Origin: Smittia aterrima
Lineage: Eukaryota; Arthropoda; Insecta; Diptera; Chironomidae
Length of the DNA stretch: 64,000 bases
NCBI GenBank assembly: GCA_033063855.1
Contig: CP093829.1
Span: 9,372,243 to 9,436,242, forward strand
Reading direction: 5' to 3'
In this document: in pieces, positions 54,624 to 64,000 of the stretch
Layout of the letters: every line of letters starts with the position of its first letter
Position numbering within the stretch: the stretch's first letter is position 1
Translations under genes and position numbers: made by a program
The notes under the pieces: model-generated
What the model was told of the DNA's origin: nothing
What the model saw: the letters and a program-made list of their open reading frames with translations, nothing else
Databases searched by the model: none

Positions 54624-55933
54624 TGGTGAGGATAATTCGTTTACGACATGTAAGATTTTCATAAAAATATCAGCTAAATCATTTGGTGCGATGAAACGAA
54701 ATATGGATTTATGATTCTTGTCTGATGATCTAAGTAATTTATTGAAAAGTTTTTAAATAATCAAGTAACAAATGGGAGAAAATAAATAAAGTTTCATTTT
54801 TTGGATATTTAGCGGGTAATTCGTTTACGACATCTAAATACAAATTTTTCCACTCAACGATTCTTGATGTTTTACTTAGTTTTTTTACTTTTATTTGATG
54901 AATTGAAGTTAACTTCACGGTAAACAAGCAGTTTTGCAAAGTTCAAAGTCACTCAATTAAAATGCCGAAAAATAAATACTTAAGCGACGTCGAAAAAGCT
55001 GTTATTGATAAAATAAACCAACTACAACTCTCCAAGGCGGTCATAGCAAAATGATTCAAGAGAAGTCGTCGCGTTGTGCTAAATTATCTAAAAAAACGAG
55101 CAAGTTACGATCAAAAAAAGAAAACAAAGGGCAACTCAAAGATCAACCATCGACAAAAAATACAAATAATTCAACTTGCATCAACCGGAAGATTCACCAC
55201 AAATGAAATTGTCAATGAACTGAACTTGTTCATTGATGGCCTGTACAGCATTTTTGATGCATGGATAGACTCCACTGGCCAAAATTCGAATCAAAAGAAT
55301 TCAAGAAACTACGTTGCCATTTTTGGAGACATTTTAATCCCATTCAGCGAAGACTACATGGATGAAGACTTCGTTTTTCAACAAGATAATACATCAATCC
55401 ATGCGGGTCGCGTGTCAAAAACTTGGTTCAACGACAAAGACATTAAGCTGTTGGAATGACCAGCCCGTAGCCCTGATCTCAACCCCATCGAGAATCTTTG
55501 GGTAATAATGGCACGTAAGATTTACGAAGGAGGACGACAATTCGGAACAGTTCAAGAGCTTGAAGTCACTGTTCGTAATGTTTGGCGAGAAATTCGTACA
55601 ACACTTCTCGAAACATTAGGTAATTCCATGCTAAATTGCTTGACTGATGTTGCACAACGAAATGGAAAACAAATTAATAAGTAAAACATCAAGAATCGTT
55701 GAGTGGAAAAATTTGTATTTAGATGTCGTAAACGAATTACCCGCTAAATATCCAAAAAAATGAAACTTTATTTATTTTCTCCCATTTGTTACTTGATTAT
55801 TTAAAAACTTTTCAATAAATTACTTAGATAATTAGATAAGAATCATAAATCCATATTTCGTTTCATCGCACCAAATCATTTAGCTGATATTTTTATGAAA
55901 ATCTTACATGTCGTAAACGAATTACCCTCACCT
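54624..55933. mobile_element. Tc1-like transposon with long IR/DR-type ends
   Basis: 1,310 bp, flanked by TA (54622-54623 and 55934-55935); deleting it with one TA restores TTTCTACCTGCACTC as in the other modules. The terminal inverted repeats are about 250-270 bp. Each arm holds two direct copies of TAATTCGTTTACGACAT, one at the tip (after TGGTGAGGA) and one about 190 bp inside, the IR/DR arrangement known from some Tc1-family elements. The transposase inside is broken, so this copy cannot move by itself. Confidence 0.9.
54962..55684 (+). pseudogene. Tc1-family transposase, degenerate
   Basis: The frame starts at ATG 54962 (MPKNKYLSDVEKAVIDKI, a helix-turn-helix start) but has a stop (TGA) in the DNA-binding region after SKAVIAK near 55052, seems to lack the part with the first catalytic Asp, and has another TGA before PARSPDLNPIENLW (55459), the motif with the last acidic residue; the second Asp is visible in VFQQDN. 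The stretch 55076-55459 is the longest open part. Three defects make it inactive. Confidence 0.85.
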
Positions 55934-55967
55934 TACCTGCACTCATGACGTCTCAACACCTTGCTCA

Positions 55968-56239
55968 GGACGCCGTGATTTCGAAGGAAAACATACTTTT
56001 TACATGTATTTTACATGTATTTATTTTTTAATTACATGTAAAAAGTATGTATTTTATATGTAAAATACATGTAAAAAGTATACTTGTATACATTTTACAT
56101 GTTTTTTTCATACTCGTTTTTGTAGAAAATAACTTGCATGCAATGTTTTCGACGTTATCACTTTAGATTTCTTTTATTGTATTTTATTTTTATACATTTG
56201 CTAATGTTGCCAAGAAAGTAGCAATAGTCATGCGACCTG
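55968..56239. repeat. insert with palindromic TACATGTAAAA repeats
   Basis: Compared with the other modules, the sequence after CAACACCTTGCTCA is replaced here until CTTCGGAATCACTTG resumes at about 56241. The insert contains several direct and inverted copies of TACATGTAAAA between about 55998 and 56103, able to fold into hairpins. No gene. Confidence 0.5.
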
Positions 56240-56527
56240 CTTCGGAATCACTTGCATTGAAAGCAGAATTCTACAAGTCACATGAATTTTACCAGGCGAC
56301 CATCACTGTCTGGAACACGGTTTAGTTTTAGTAGAATCTGATAAATGAATTGAGGAATAGCTGAGCCGTTTTAACAAACCTTAAAAGAATAACGGGAAAT
56401 TTGATTCAGATGAATTTGATTGCGATGGAAAATTTAATGACAAATATATTTTTATTAAATCTTCTTAAAAAATGTTTAAAGTCTCTTTTTTAACGATTTG
56501 AGATTGTTCACGAAATACAAAAGCTTT

Positions 56528-58032
56528 TTATAATTCCTTAATCTTAACTAAATATTTAACGCTGACTTGTGCTGGATCGAACACAATATATTCACTGTAA
56601 GCATTAAATTGCGAGATTACTCCAGGAACTTCATTGACATTATTTCGAACAGGAGCACCGTAAGGAATAACAACTCCGTCGCTTTGAACGTGAACACTTG
56701 AAGGAGTGTAATTTCCACAAAACTTCGATGAATTTTTTCCTTCTGACAATTCGCTATTGGAACCATATCCGATCGAACGGTCTCGTACATCTTGAATGTC
56801 ACCAAGAGCGACTTCGCATAAGACCATGAAAGCTGTGAACTTTGTTTTATCTGTGCCTGCTTTGTGGGAATGGTTGTAAGAGTAGCAAGCTGACTTCGCT
56901 GCAAGGTCAGCAAAATAAATGCCTCGACCGAATCGAAAGCCAGTGTGCCTGGCTTCCTTTGGAGCTACTTTCAATCCAAATCTCAAGATTCACACAAAGT
57001 TGTTCAGTGAACTTCCATGCCACAGCAGCATTCGATTGTGAAGTTCCGCGAAAGGTCTGTTTCTCAGCTCCTCGCCGTGTCGTTTGATTTTGAAAACTAG
57101 ATCGATAGTCAGCTTGTTAAATCCTTGGCCCTGACTTGTGTTCTCTAAATATTGTTTGATGATCGAGAACTCTTCGGTGTGAGGATCAAGTGTTGAGATG
57201 TCAGTCTCTAGTCTCTCGTAAAGACGCTCGATAGGATCCGAATCATAAGGATTCGCATGTTTCATGTTAAGAAACTTCTCTTCAATGTTGTTTAACGATT
57301 CAACCAGTTTTCGTTTTTCCTTTACCTTGTCAAGAGTGTTGATCACGCTCGTTGTGGTACAAGGCACCTGCTCATAGAAGGACTTACTTAATTTCTCGAG
57401 GACTTCTTCTTTGAATGCTCCTTGTTCGATGTGATAGGTGATCACTCCCAAAGTTTTAAATGCTTTCTCGTATTTCTCATAAGTTTGATTTTTCTCTAAA
57501 ACATCGATTTGAATCTCATCCAAAGTTGATTGTGTCCAAGAATCTTTATCGAAAAGAGTTTTCACGAGTTCTTGAATTGGCGGTGACAGTTCTTTGTTTG
57601 GCTTCATTTTTTTATCTTCGTTTTCATCATCAGCATCAGGCGGAGGAGCTCTCTTCCCGCTGCATCTCAGAGATTCTGTGATTTTCTCCTGAATTCTAAT
57701 TTGAAGATCTATGTCCAATGATTCGAAGTTCTTGATGCAGTCGATGTTTTCTGGATGATACTTAGCGACAAAGCAAATGATATGATAATAGTAAGGTCCA
57801 GACTTCGCCCAGATATTCGACTTCATGCGAGACTAAAACACAAAACGAAAAATAAGATTTGTTTTCTGAAGCATTTTTCAAATTTTCTAAAGCTCACCAA
57901 TGCTCGAAGAAAGATAAACTCATCTTCGTCAAATCCTCGTGCACACAGCCGACAGTCGAGCTTCCAAATATCATCGCTTGAATAATCAGCTTTATTAACA
58001 TTGAATGGTTCAATATTATACATAAACTCCAT
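56528..58032 (-). pseudogene. PARP-like gene 7, nonsense codon in catalytic domain
   Basis: Exons 57898-58032 and 56528-57832 keep all parts: finger C27, C30, H62 and C65, helical domain, LLWHGSS, FGRGIYFA, YSEYIVF and the normal stop. At 56990-56992 a TGA replaces the Gly codon after SLNNFV (GTTGGA has become GTGTGA, two adjacent bases exchanged). Translation would end just after the catalytic His, before Tyr and Glu. The reading frame after the stop is still open, so the change is young. The truncated product would keep the finger and the helical domain. Confidence 0.9.
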
Positions 58033-58283
58033 TTTACTTTGAATGCTTTTTTTCTTGGTCAGCAGACTTGTTCACGCGTTGACAGCAAAATCCGTTTTAA
58101 AATTGGAGTTCCAAGAATCAAGAAAAAACCCAAAATGTAAAGTGCTCATTGTAGTTGTAAGCAGCTGATTTCTTATTAGAATTTTTCCGCCTCCAACAGT
58201 TTGCAGATTTAGAATGGCCGCTAGAATGTCAACGTCGTTGAACCTTCTTTAAAAAATTCAACTAGATAATTCAGATTTTCATA

Positions 58284-58385
58284 CAGTCTAACCTCCATTA
58301 TCCTCATGAGCCGCCTTATTCCGCCACTTTTGGGACCGGCTTTCGGATGATGTTATTAGACCCTAATAATTAGGGAGTTAGACTG
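58284..58385. mobile_element. 102-bp MITE in module 7 promoter
   Basis: Ends CAGTCTAACCTCC and GGGAGTTAGACTG with TA flanks, at the same place as in modules 3-5. Confidence 0.7.
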
Positions 58386-59047
58386 TATTTTATTTAAAAC
58401 TTTTTCAATTTTCTCTCGACATCTTCTTTAAAAATCTAAAACTGTTCTTAAATGTCTAGTTAACGATTTGGTTATAAAGTTGATTTATCAAATTTGCTAT
58501 TACGCGAGTAAATGACAGATATTTCTTGGACGCCGTAAGAGTGTCCAATCCTTTTCTCAACGCATTTCAAAGTCAGACGCTGAAACAAACGTTCTGAGGG
58601 TTTTCCCAAGAGAAAGGGTTTGTTCCGAAATATTCTCTTTCGTTTTCATAATTCTCATTTTATCTCTTTTCAGAGAAATATTTCGGTAGTAAATTTTAGA
58701 ACCCTATACTTCAAATTTCAATTAGCTTTCAACTTATTCTTCATCCGAAACTCCATCAGAAATTTTCCTTAGACCATCCTAAGTCTCATTAGAAATTCAT
58801 CTGAACTGTTTCGGCTGTTGATGAGTTCCATTCTCGAGTTTCAAAGCACAAAGTGCGCTTTTGAGTTAAATTGAAACAAATCTTTCTTAAAAGGAATTCT
58901 TAATAATTACGATTCAGGTAAAAAAAAAGAATATTTTGAAGATTTAACGCATTTTGTTCTCAACAGTCGATAAGGTAAGACGCTTTTTTTCAAGATCTTA
59001 AAATACTATTTTTTATTTCAATTTTAATTTCATTTTAGAAAACTCAA

Positions 59048-60409
59048 ATGGAATCAAGCTCAACAATGATGCCAAATAACAATCAATCGCAGAAAACAAA
59101 CACAGAAGATTCTAATGAAGAACGTAACGCAAAATTCATCAAATTATCTGAGGAAGCTGCGAATAACTTGGATCCATTGAAATATTTCTCTCGTTTTCTC
59201 GACATTCCTGAGATGATCCTTAAACATTTAACTGGGAAGGACTTGATAAAGGTTTCCGAAGTAAACACAATTTGGTATAACGTCATCGCATCTTCGAATG
59301 TTCTCATGGAAAACATACAAGTTGTTTTCACTGAAAATCGTGAGCTGCAAGCGGAAGATTACGATTTGCTGAAAAACAGTTCGAGAAAATATGAAAGCAT
59401 TGAAGTCCGACGTAGCATCGATTGGAAAGGATTACCGAGTAATGTGTCTTTCCCTTCGATCACTGAATTCCATTGCATTTCCAATTCGGAGCTTGATTTC
59501 TTTCTTAGTAAAGCTCGCGATTGGAAAAGTGTTTCAATAGTTGAGACAAAGTTTAGAACATACAAGAATATGTGTAACTTTCTTTTGTCAATCAAGTCAT
59601 CAGTCGAAAGCTTTTCTATCAGAAATAGTTTCGAAGGAGATGAATTTCCATTTGACGAAGATGAAACATTTTACTACGAACCACCAAAGTTTTCAAAGTT
59701 GAAACATCTGAAAATGCATTTTGCTCTATTCAATCCGATGGGCTTAATGTACGCATGTTTTTTTGAAAAATCCGATGAAATCGAAAGATTTGATTTTAAA
59801 GAATCTTCTGGTGAAATTGCCATTAACAGTTTTTTAACAAAACTGCTAGAAAAATTTGACAAACTTTCAAGTTTTTCGCTTGAAACAAGCGAATGTAATA
59901 TGTTTAAAAATGAAACTTGGAAGAAATTTACTTTCAAGCTTAAACGTTTATCTGTGAATGTTATTGAACGATCTAGCGATCTGCACATTCCAAATTTATG
60001 GGAGTTCATTAACTCACAAAAGGATCATCTCGAAGAGTTGACGTTTGATAATCTTGACAATGACATAATTTTGTTCAACAAGATCATGAGACTGCCGAAG
60101 CTTAAGATTCTGCACCTCGGGAATATATCAACTCTGTCGAAGGACGATGTTCCAAATGTAATATCAACATCGATCACTCATTTCCAGAGTAAAAGTAATA
60201 TGAAAAGTGATCTTTTTATATTTTTGATGAAGTCCATGCCAAACGTTAAAAGCCTTCACCTCCAAGTAATTGACGATGAAACTTTTAAAACTTTATTAGA
60301 AATGAACAGAAAATATGAAGAACTTAAAGCAGTTCGTTTTGTGAATGGAAAGGAGGAAAAGGATCTTGAAGTTTTCTTGATTAACAAGAACAATAAATAT
60401 CTTGTCTAG
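59048..60409 (+). CDS. F-box/LRR-like protein 7 (B type)
   Basis: 453 aa, B subtype close to F-box 5 and to the frameshifted F-box 1. F-box DIPEMILKHLTGKDLIKVSE at about 52-71; central segment EGDEFPFDEDETFYYEPPKF; leucine-rich blocks through to the C-terminus VNGKEEKDLEVFLINKN. It serves as the best intact reference for the 4-bp deletion in F-box 1. Its partner PARP7 carries a nonsense codon. Poly(A) signals follow (AATAAA near 60436 and 60492). Confidence 0.88.
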   Translation: MESSSTMMPNNNQSQKTNTEDSNEERNAKFIKLSEEAANNLDPLKYFSRFLDIPEMILKHLTGKDLIKVSEVNTIWYNVIASSNVLMENIQVVFTENRELQAEDYDLLKNSSRKYESIEVRRSIDWKGLPSNVSFPSITEFHCISNSELDFFLSKARDWKSVSIVETKFRTYKNMCNFLLSIKSSVESFSIRNSFEGDEFPFDEDETFYYEPPKFSKLKHLKMHFALFNPMGLMYACFFEKSDEIERFDFKESSGEIAINSFLTKLLEKFDKLSSFSLETSECNMFKNETWKKFTFKLKRLSVNVIERSSDLHIPNLWEFINSQKDHLEELTFDNLDNDIILFNKIMRLPKLKILHLGNISTLSKDDVPNVISTSITHFQSKSNMKSDLFIFLMKSMPNVKSLHLQVIDDETFKTLLEMNRKYEELKAVRFVNGKEEKDLEVFLINKNNKYLV

Positions 60410-60491
60410 GAATTTAATTAAAAAATTTCAAGGAAAATAAATTACGTGAAAATTTTCACAAATTTTTAAAATAATAAAATGTTTTTTTTTC

Positions 60492-61450
60492 AATAAACGC
60501 TTAACGACTTTTAATAAAGTCTTGATTTTCGTCCTTAGAAACATGAAGCAAGAGAAGAAAAACGCTGCTCCTCCTCGTCAACGAGGCCGTCCTCGTAAAG
60601 CTGAAAAAGAAAATCCATCAGAAGACGAAGTCATATCAAAACCAAAGAAACGAAACGCTAAAGATCTGGCTGAAATGGAACCAAAGAGATCTCGCCGTAC
60701 TTATTTATCAGCTGAAAATTGAATAAAAACGAATAAAAACATATCAATTCTATTTAAAAACAAGATTTCATTTATTCGGGGGATGTTGAAACTGCAATAC
60801 AGGGTTTGAATGATTCATTGTCCCATTGTCCCATTTCTAATTTTCTAATTATTTGGTATTTTACTCGCTGCTCACACTTCACGGCTTTTCACTTCTTATT
60901 GCTCCTTCAAAACACTTGATTTCACTTAATTCAAACACTTTTCTTTTCTTATTAGCGAAAAATAATTTTTTCTTCGGTCATAGATAAATTTGAAGCTAGA
61001 CAATACAAACCGAGTTTTTTTTCTTATTGACGAGTTTATTTTTCATTGGCGCTCTAGTTTTTGTTATCTATGATTTTGCCCAAATTATGACGGCGCGAAA
61101 TTCAAATTCGTTTGATATTGAAGTAAGCAACCGTTCCAAGTGAAATTCTTGTCGTTTGATATTAAATTGGAAAAGTTGACCTCACATTACATCGAATTGC
61201 GCTTTAACTAATAAAATTTAGCGATTGAAAAAAATATGACAATTACGTGAACAGATCAAACTTTCTAGTAATATGTAATTTAGTTTCATCACTTCTTTTG
61301 ACATAAAGCTATTTGGGGACAAACTTTTGAGGAGTGAAAAAAAGTTCCAAATCGTTTGAACTGACATTTTCTACTCTATTTTTAAAATAAAAAAATGTTT
61401 TTTTAATAAAGGCTTAACGACTTTTAATAAAGTCTGAATTTCGTCCTTAG
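60492..61450. repeat. insert flanked by about 46-bp direct repeats
   Basis: A segment with CTTAACGACTTTTAATAAAG and ending in TTTCGTCCTTAG occurs at 60492-60538 and again at 61405-61450, whereas module 5 has it once (about 50041-50089), followed directly by TCCGCAAAATTATCG. The 0.9 kb between holds the AT-hook frame and about 0.65 kb of AT-rich sequence with no other gene. Confidence 0.65.
60543..60722 (+). CDS. small AT-hook protein (59 aa) in an insert
   Basis: From ATG 60543 a 59-residue, Lys/Arg-rich frame contains one AT-hook core (RQRGRPRKAEKE), which binds the minor groove of AT-rich DNA in HMGA-like and many chromatin proteins. Further basic patches (KPKKRNAK, EPKRSRR) follow. A splice-acceptor-like sequence (TTTTCGTCCTTAG) lies four bases before the ATG and poly(A) signals (GAATAAAAACGAATAAAA) start at the stop. 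It lies in an insert of about 0.9 kb bounded by direct repeats, absent from module 5. It may be a last exon, a retrocopy or a complete micro-gene; no parent gene is recognised. Confidence 0.5.
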   Translation: MKQEKKNAAPPRQRGRPRKAEKENPSEDEVISKPKKRNAKDLAEMEPKRSRRTYLSAEN

Positions 61451-61849
61451 TCCGCAAAATTATCGCTGACACTTCTTCACAATATTTAGCCAAAGTTTAA
61501 CCTCCATATTCGGCCACTTTTGGGACCGGCTTGGGTCGCAGTTAGTTCAAACACACTCCCTTATGACTGCCACATTACGAATCGCATTCCGCCAAGAGGA
61601 ATTTGATTATAAAACTTGGAAGGAATTAGATAAACTGATTGACATTGTTTTAGTAGAATCTGTTAAATGAATTGAGCAATAGCTGAGCATTTTCAACAAG
61701 CTTTAAAAGAATAACGGGAGATTTGATTCAGGTGAATTTGATTCCGAAGGAAACTTTTATGGCAAATATATTTTTATTAAATCTTCTTAAAAAATGTTTG
61801 AAGTCTCTTTTGTTAATGATTTGAGATTGTTCACGAAATATAAAGTTCT
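61451..61849. other. convergent 3' intergenic region of module 8
   Basis: No gene. It matches the spacer after F-box 5 (MITE-related core at about 61494-61540, then the PARP 3' flank with TTTTTATTAAATCTTCTTAA). Confidence 0.45.
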
Positions 61850-63340
61850 TCATAATTCCTTAATCTTAACTAAATATTTAACGCTGACCTGTGCTGCATC
61901 GAACACAATATATTCACTGTAAGCATTAAATGTAAGCGAGATTCCATCAGGAGCTTCAGTGACATTATTTAGAACAGGAGCACCGTAAGGAATAACAACT
62001 CCGTCGCTTTGAACGTGAATTCTTGAAGGAGTGTAATTTCCACAAAACTTCGTTGAATTTTTTCCTTCTGTCAATTCGTTATTGGAACCATAACGGTCCC
62101 GTGCATCCTGAATGTCACCAAGAGCGACTTCGCATAAGACCATGAAAGCTGAGAATTTTTTTTTATCTGTACCTGCTTTGTTGCCATGGTTGTAAGAGTA
62201 ACAAGCTGATTTCGCAGCAAGGTCAGCGAAATAAATGCCTCGACCGAATCGAAAACCAGTGTGCCTGGCTTCCTTCGGAGCTACTTTCAATCCAAATCTC
62301 AAGATTCCAACAAAGTTGTTCAGTGAACTTCCATGCCACAGCAGCATTCGATTGTGAAGTTTCGCGAAAGGTCTGTTTCTCAGCTCCTCGCCGTGTCGTT
62401 TGATTTTAAATACTAGATCGATAGTCAGCTTCTTTACTCCGAAGCCCTGACTTGTGTTCTCTAAATATTGTTTGATGATCGAGAACTCTTCGGTGTGAGG
62501 ATCAAGTGTTGAGATGTCAGTCTCTAATCTCTCGTAAAGACGCTCGATAGGATCCGAATCGTAAGGATTCGCATGTTTCATGTTGAGAAACTTCTCTTCA
62601 ATGTTGTTTAACGATTCAACCAGTTTTCGTTTTTCCTTTACCTTGTCAAGAGTGTTGATGACGCTCGTTGTGGTACAAGGCACCTGCTCATAGAAAGATT
62701 TACTTAATCTCTCGAGGACATCTTCCTTGAATGCTCCTTGTTCGATGTGATAGGTGATCACTCCCAAAGTTTTAAATGCTTTTTCGTATTTCTCATAAGT
62801 TTGATTCTTTTCTAAAACATCGATTTGAATCTCATCCAAAGTTGATTGTGTCCAAGAATCTTTATCGAAAAGAGTTTTCACGAGTTCTTGAATTGGCGGT
62901 GACAGTTCTTTGTTTGGCTTCATTTTCTTATCTTCATTTTCATCATCAGCATCAGGTGGAGGAGCTCTTTTTCCGCTGCATTTCAGAGATTCTGTGATTT
63001 TCTCCTGAATTCTAATTTGAAGATCAATGTCCAAAGATTCGAAGTTCTTGATGCAGTCGATGTTTTCTGGATGATACTTAGCGACAAAGCAAATGATGTG
63101 ATAATAGTAAGGTCCAGACTTCGCCCAGATATTCGACTTCGTGCGAGACTAAAACAAAAAACGAAAAATAGGAATTTTTTTCTGAAGCATTTTTTTAAAA
63201 CTTACCAATGCTCGAAGAAAGATAAACTCATCTTCGTCAAATCCTCGTGCACATAGCCGGCAGTCGAGCTTCCAAACATCATCGCTTGAATAATCAGCTT
63301 TATTAACATTGAATGGTTCAATATTATACATAAACTCCAT
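61850..63340 (-). CDS. PARP-like protein 8 (intact)
   Basis: Exons 63206-63340 and 61850-63148 (57-bp intron) give 477 aa. Finger ligands C27, C30, H62 and C65 are present; NLS-like segment, helical domain and ART domain with LLWHGSS, FGRGIYFA and YSEYIVF are complete. Differences from PARP5 cluster in the ART loops (NHGNKAGTDKKKF, DARDRYGSNN with three residues lost, NNVTEAPDGISLTF) and one Pro-to-Ala in FDAAQVS. The start chosen is the ATG of MEFMYN, conserved in all intact copies; a longer frame begins only with GTG. Its F-box partner would begin about 1 kb upstream, just beyond the right edge. Confidence 0.92.
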
Positions 63341-64000
63341 TTTACTTTGAATGCTTTTTTCTTGGTCAGCAGACTTGTTCACGCGTTGACAGCAAAATCC
63401 GTTTTAAAATTGAAGTTCCAAGAATCAAAAAAAAAACCATAATGTAAAGTGCTCATTGTAGTTGTAAGCAGCTGATTTCTTATTAGATTTTTTTCGCCTT
63501 CACCTGTTTGCAGATTCAGAATGGCCGCTAGAATGTCAACGTCGTTGAACCTTCTTTGAAAATTTCAACTAGATAATTCAGATTTTCATACAGTCTAACC
63601 TCCATTATCATCATGAGCCGCCACTTTTGGGACCGGTTTTCGGATGATGTTATTAGGGAGGTTAGACTGTATTTTATTAAAAACATTTTCAATTTTCTCT
63701 CGACATCTTCTTTAAAAATCTAAAACTGTTCTTAAATGTCTAGTTAACGATTTGGTTATCAAGCTGATTCATCAAATTTGCTATTACTCGAGTAAATGAC
63801 AGATATCTCTTGGACGCCGTAAGATCATTCTATCCTTTTCTCAACGCATTTCAAAGTCAGACGCTGAAACAAACGTTCTGAGGGTTTTCCCAAGAAAAAG
63901 GGTTTCTTCCGAAATATTCTCTTTCTTTTTCATAATTCTCATTTTATCTCTTTTCAGAGAAATATTTAGATAGTAAATTTTAGAACCCTATACTTCAAAT
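63341..64000. promoter_or_regulatory. divergent promoter of module 8 (cut by window edge)
   Basis: Same B-type promoter as modules 1, 5 and 7, including a short 79-bp MITE form at 63591-63669 whose ends (CAGTCTAACCTCC and GGAGGTTAGACTG) are perfect inverted repeats. By comparison with module 7 the next F-box ATG is expected about 350-400 bp past the end. Confidence 0.6.

Noticed and set aside
54739..54939. Minus-strand 66-codon frame in the Tc1 element
   Set aside because: It lies within the terminal inverted repeat and mirrors the other arm; not a gene.
1..64000. CRISPR arrays, bacterial operons, prophage
   Set aside because: Spliced genes, GT-AG introns and poly(A) signals show nuclear eukaryotic DNA; the repeats are segmental duplications, MITEs and minisatellites.

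Overview
The window looks like insect nuclear DNA, most likely from a fly of the midge/mosquito grade (Nematocera, perhaps a chironomid). This is inferred from AT-rich sequence, very short GT-AG introns (about 55-70 bp), a fly-type classical cadherin of about 1,460 aa, and orthologues of NDUFA11 and CAF-1 p105. No bacterial or viral gene organisation is present.

Left part (1-24.4 kb): the 3' end of an F-box/LRR-like gene; a 2.4-kb inverted-repeat element that carries a small spliced gene, a degenerate inverted copy of that gene and a nested element with a 130-bp minisatellite; the DE-cadherin gene (shotgun) at 4763-9217; about 12 kb in which I find no convincing gene; then a divergent pair, NDUFA11 (-) and the CAF-1 p105/p60 subunit (+).

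Right part (24.5-64 kb): a tandem array of a two-gene module. Each module is a head-to-head pair about 1 kb apart: a minus-strand PARP-like gene and a plus-strand F-box/LRR-like gene. The PARP has one PARP-type CCHC zinc finger, a helical regulatory domain and an ART catalytic domain with the His-Tyr-Glu triad; it has no WGR or BRCT. Eight PARP loci and seven F-box loci are visible; the eighth F-box would start just past the right edge. The PARP copies are PARP1 (split by a transposon), PARP2 (5' fragment), PARP3 (open, zinc ligand His to Tyr), PARP4 (1,051-bp deletion), PARP5, PARP6 and PARP8 (intact) and PARP7 (nonsense codon). Of the F-box genes only the first is frameshifted. Modules 2-5 include near-identical 4,550-bp duplications.

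The array is interrupted by a block of four foreign gene fragments at 30.1-34.4 kb (RGG-rich exon, carboxylesterase, glycyl-tRNA synthetase, coiled-coil exon), a decayed Tc1-like element with long inverted repeats (54.6-55.9 kb), a TA-flanked 1.3-kb element inside PARP1, small MITEs in the divergent promoters, and an insert with an AT-hook ORF (60.5-61.4 kb).

Most notable: repeated co-amplification of an F-box gene with a minimal zinc-finger PARP in a fixed head-to-head arrangement, with the PARP partner decaying more often than the F-box partner. The linkage suggests a functional pair (PAR-linked ubiquitination, host defence, or a selfish toxin-antidote type locus), but that function is inference only.
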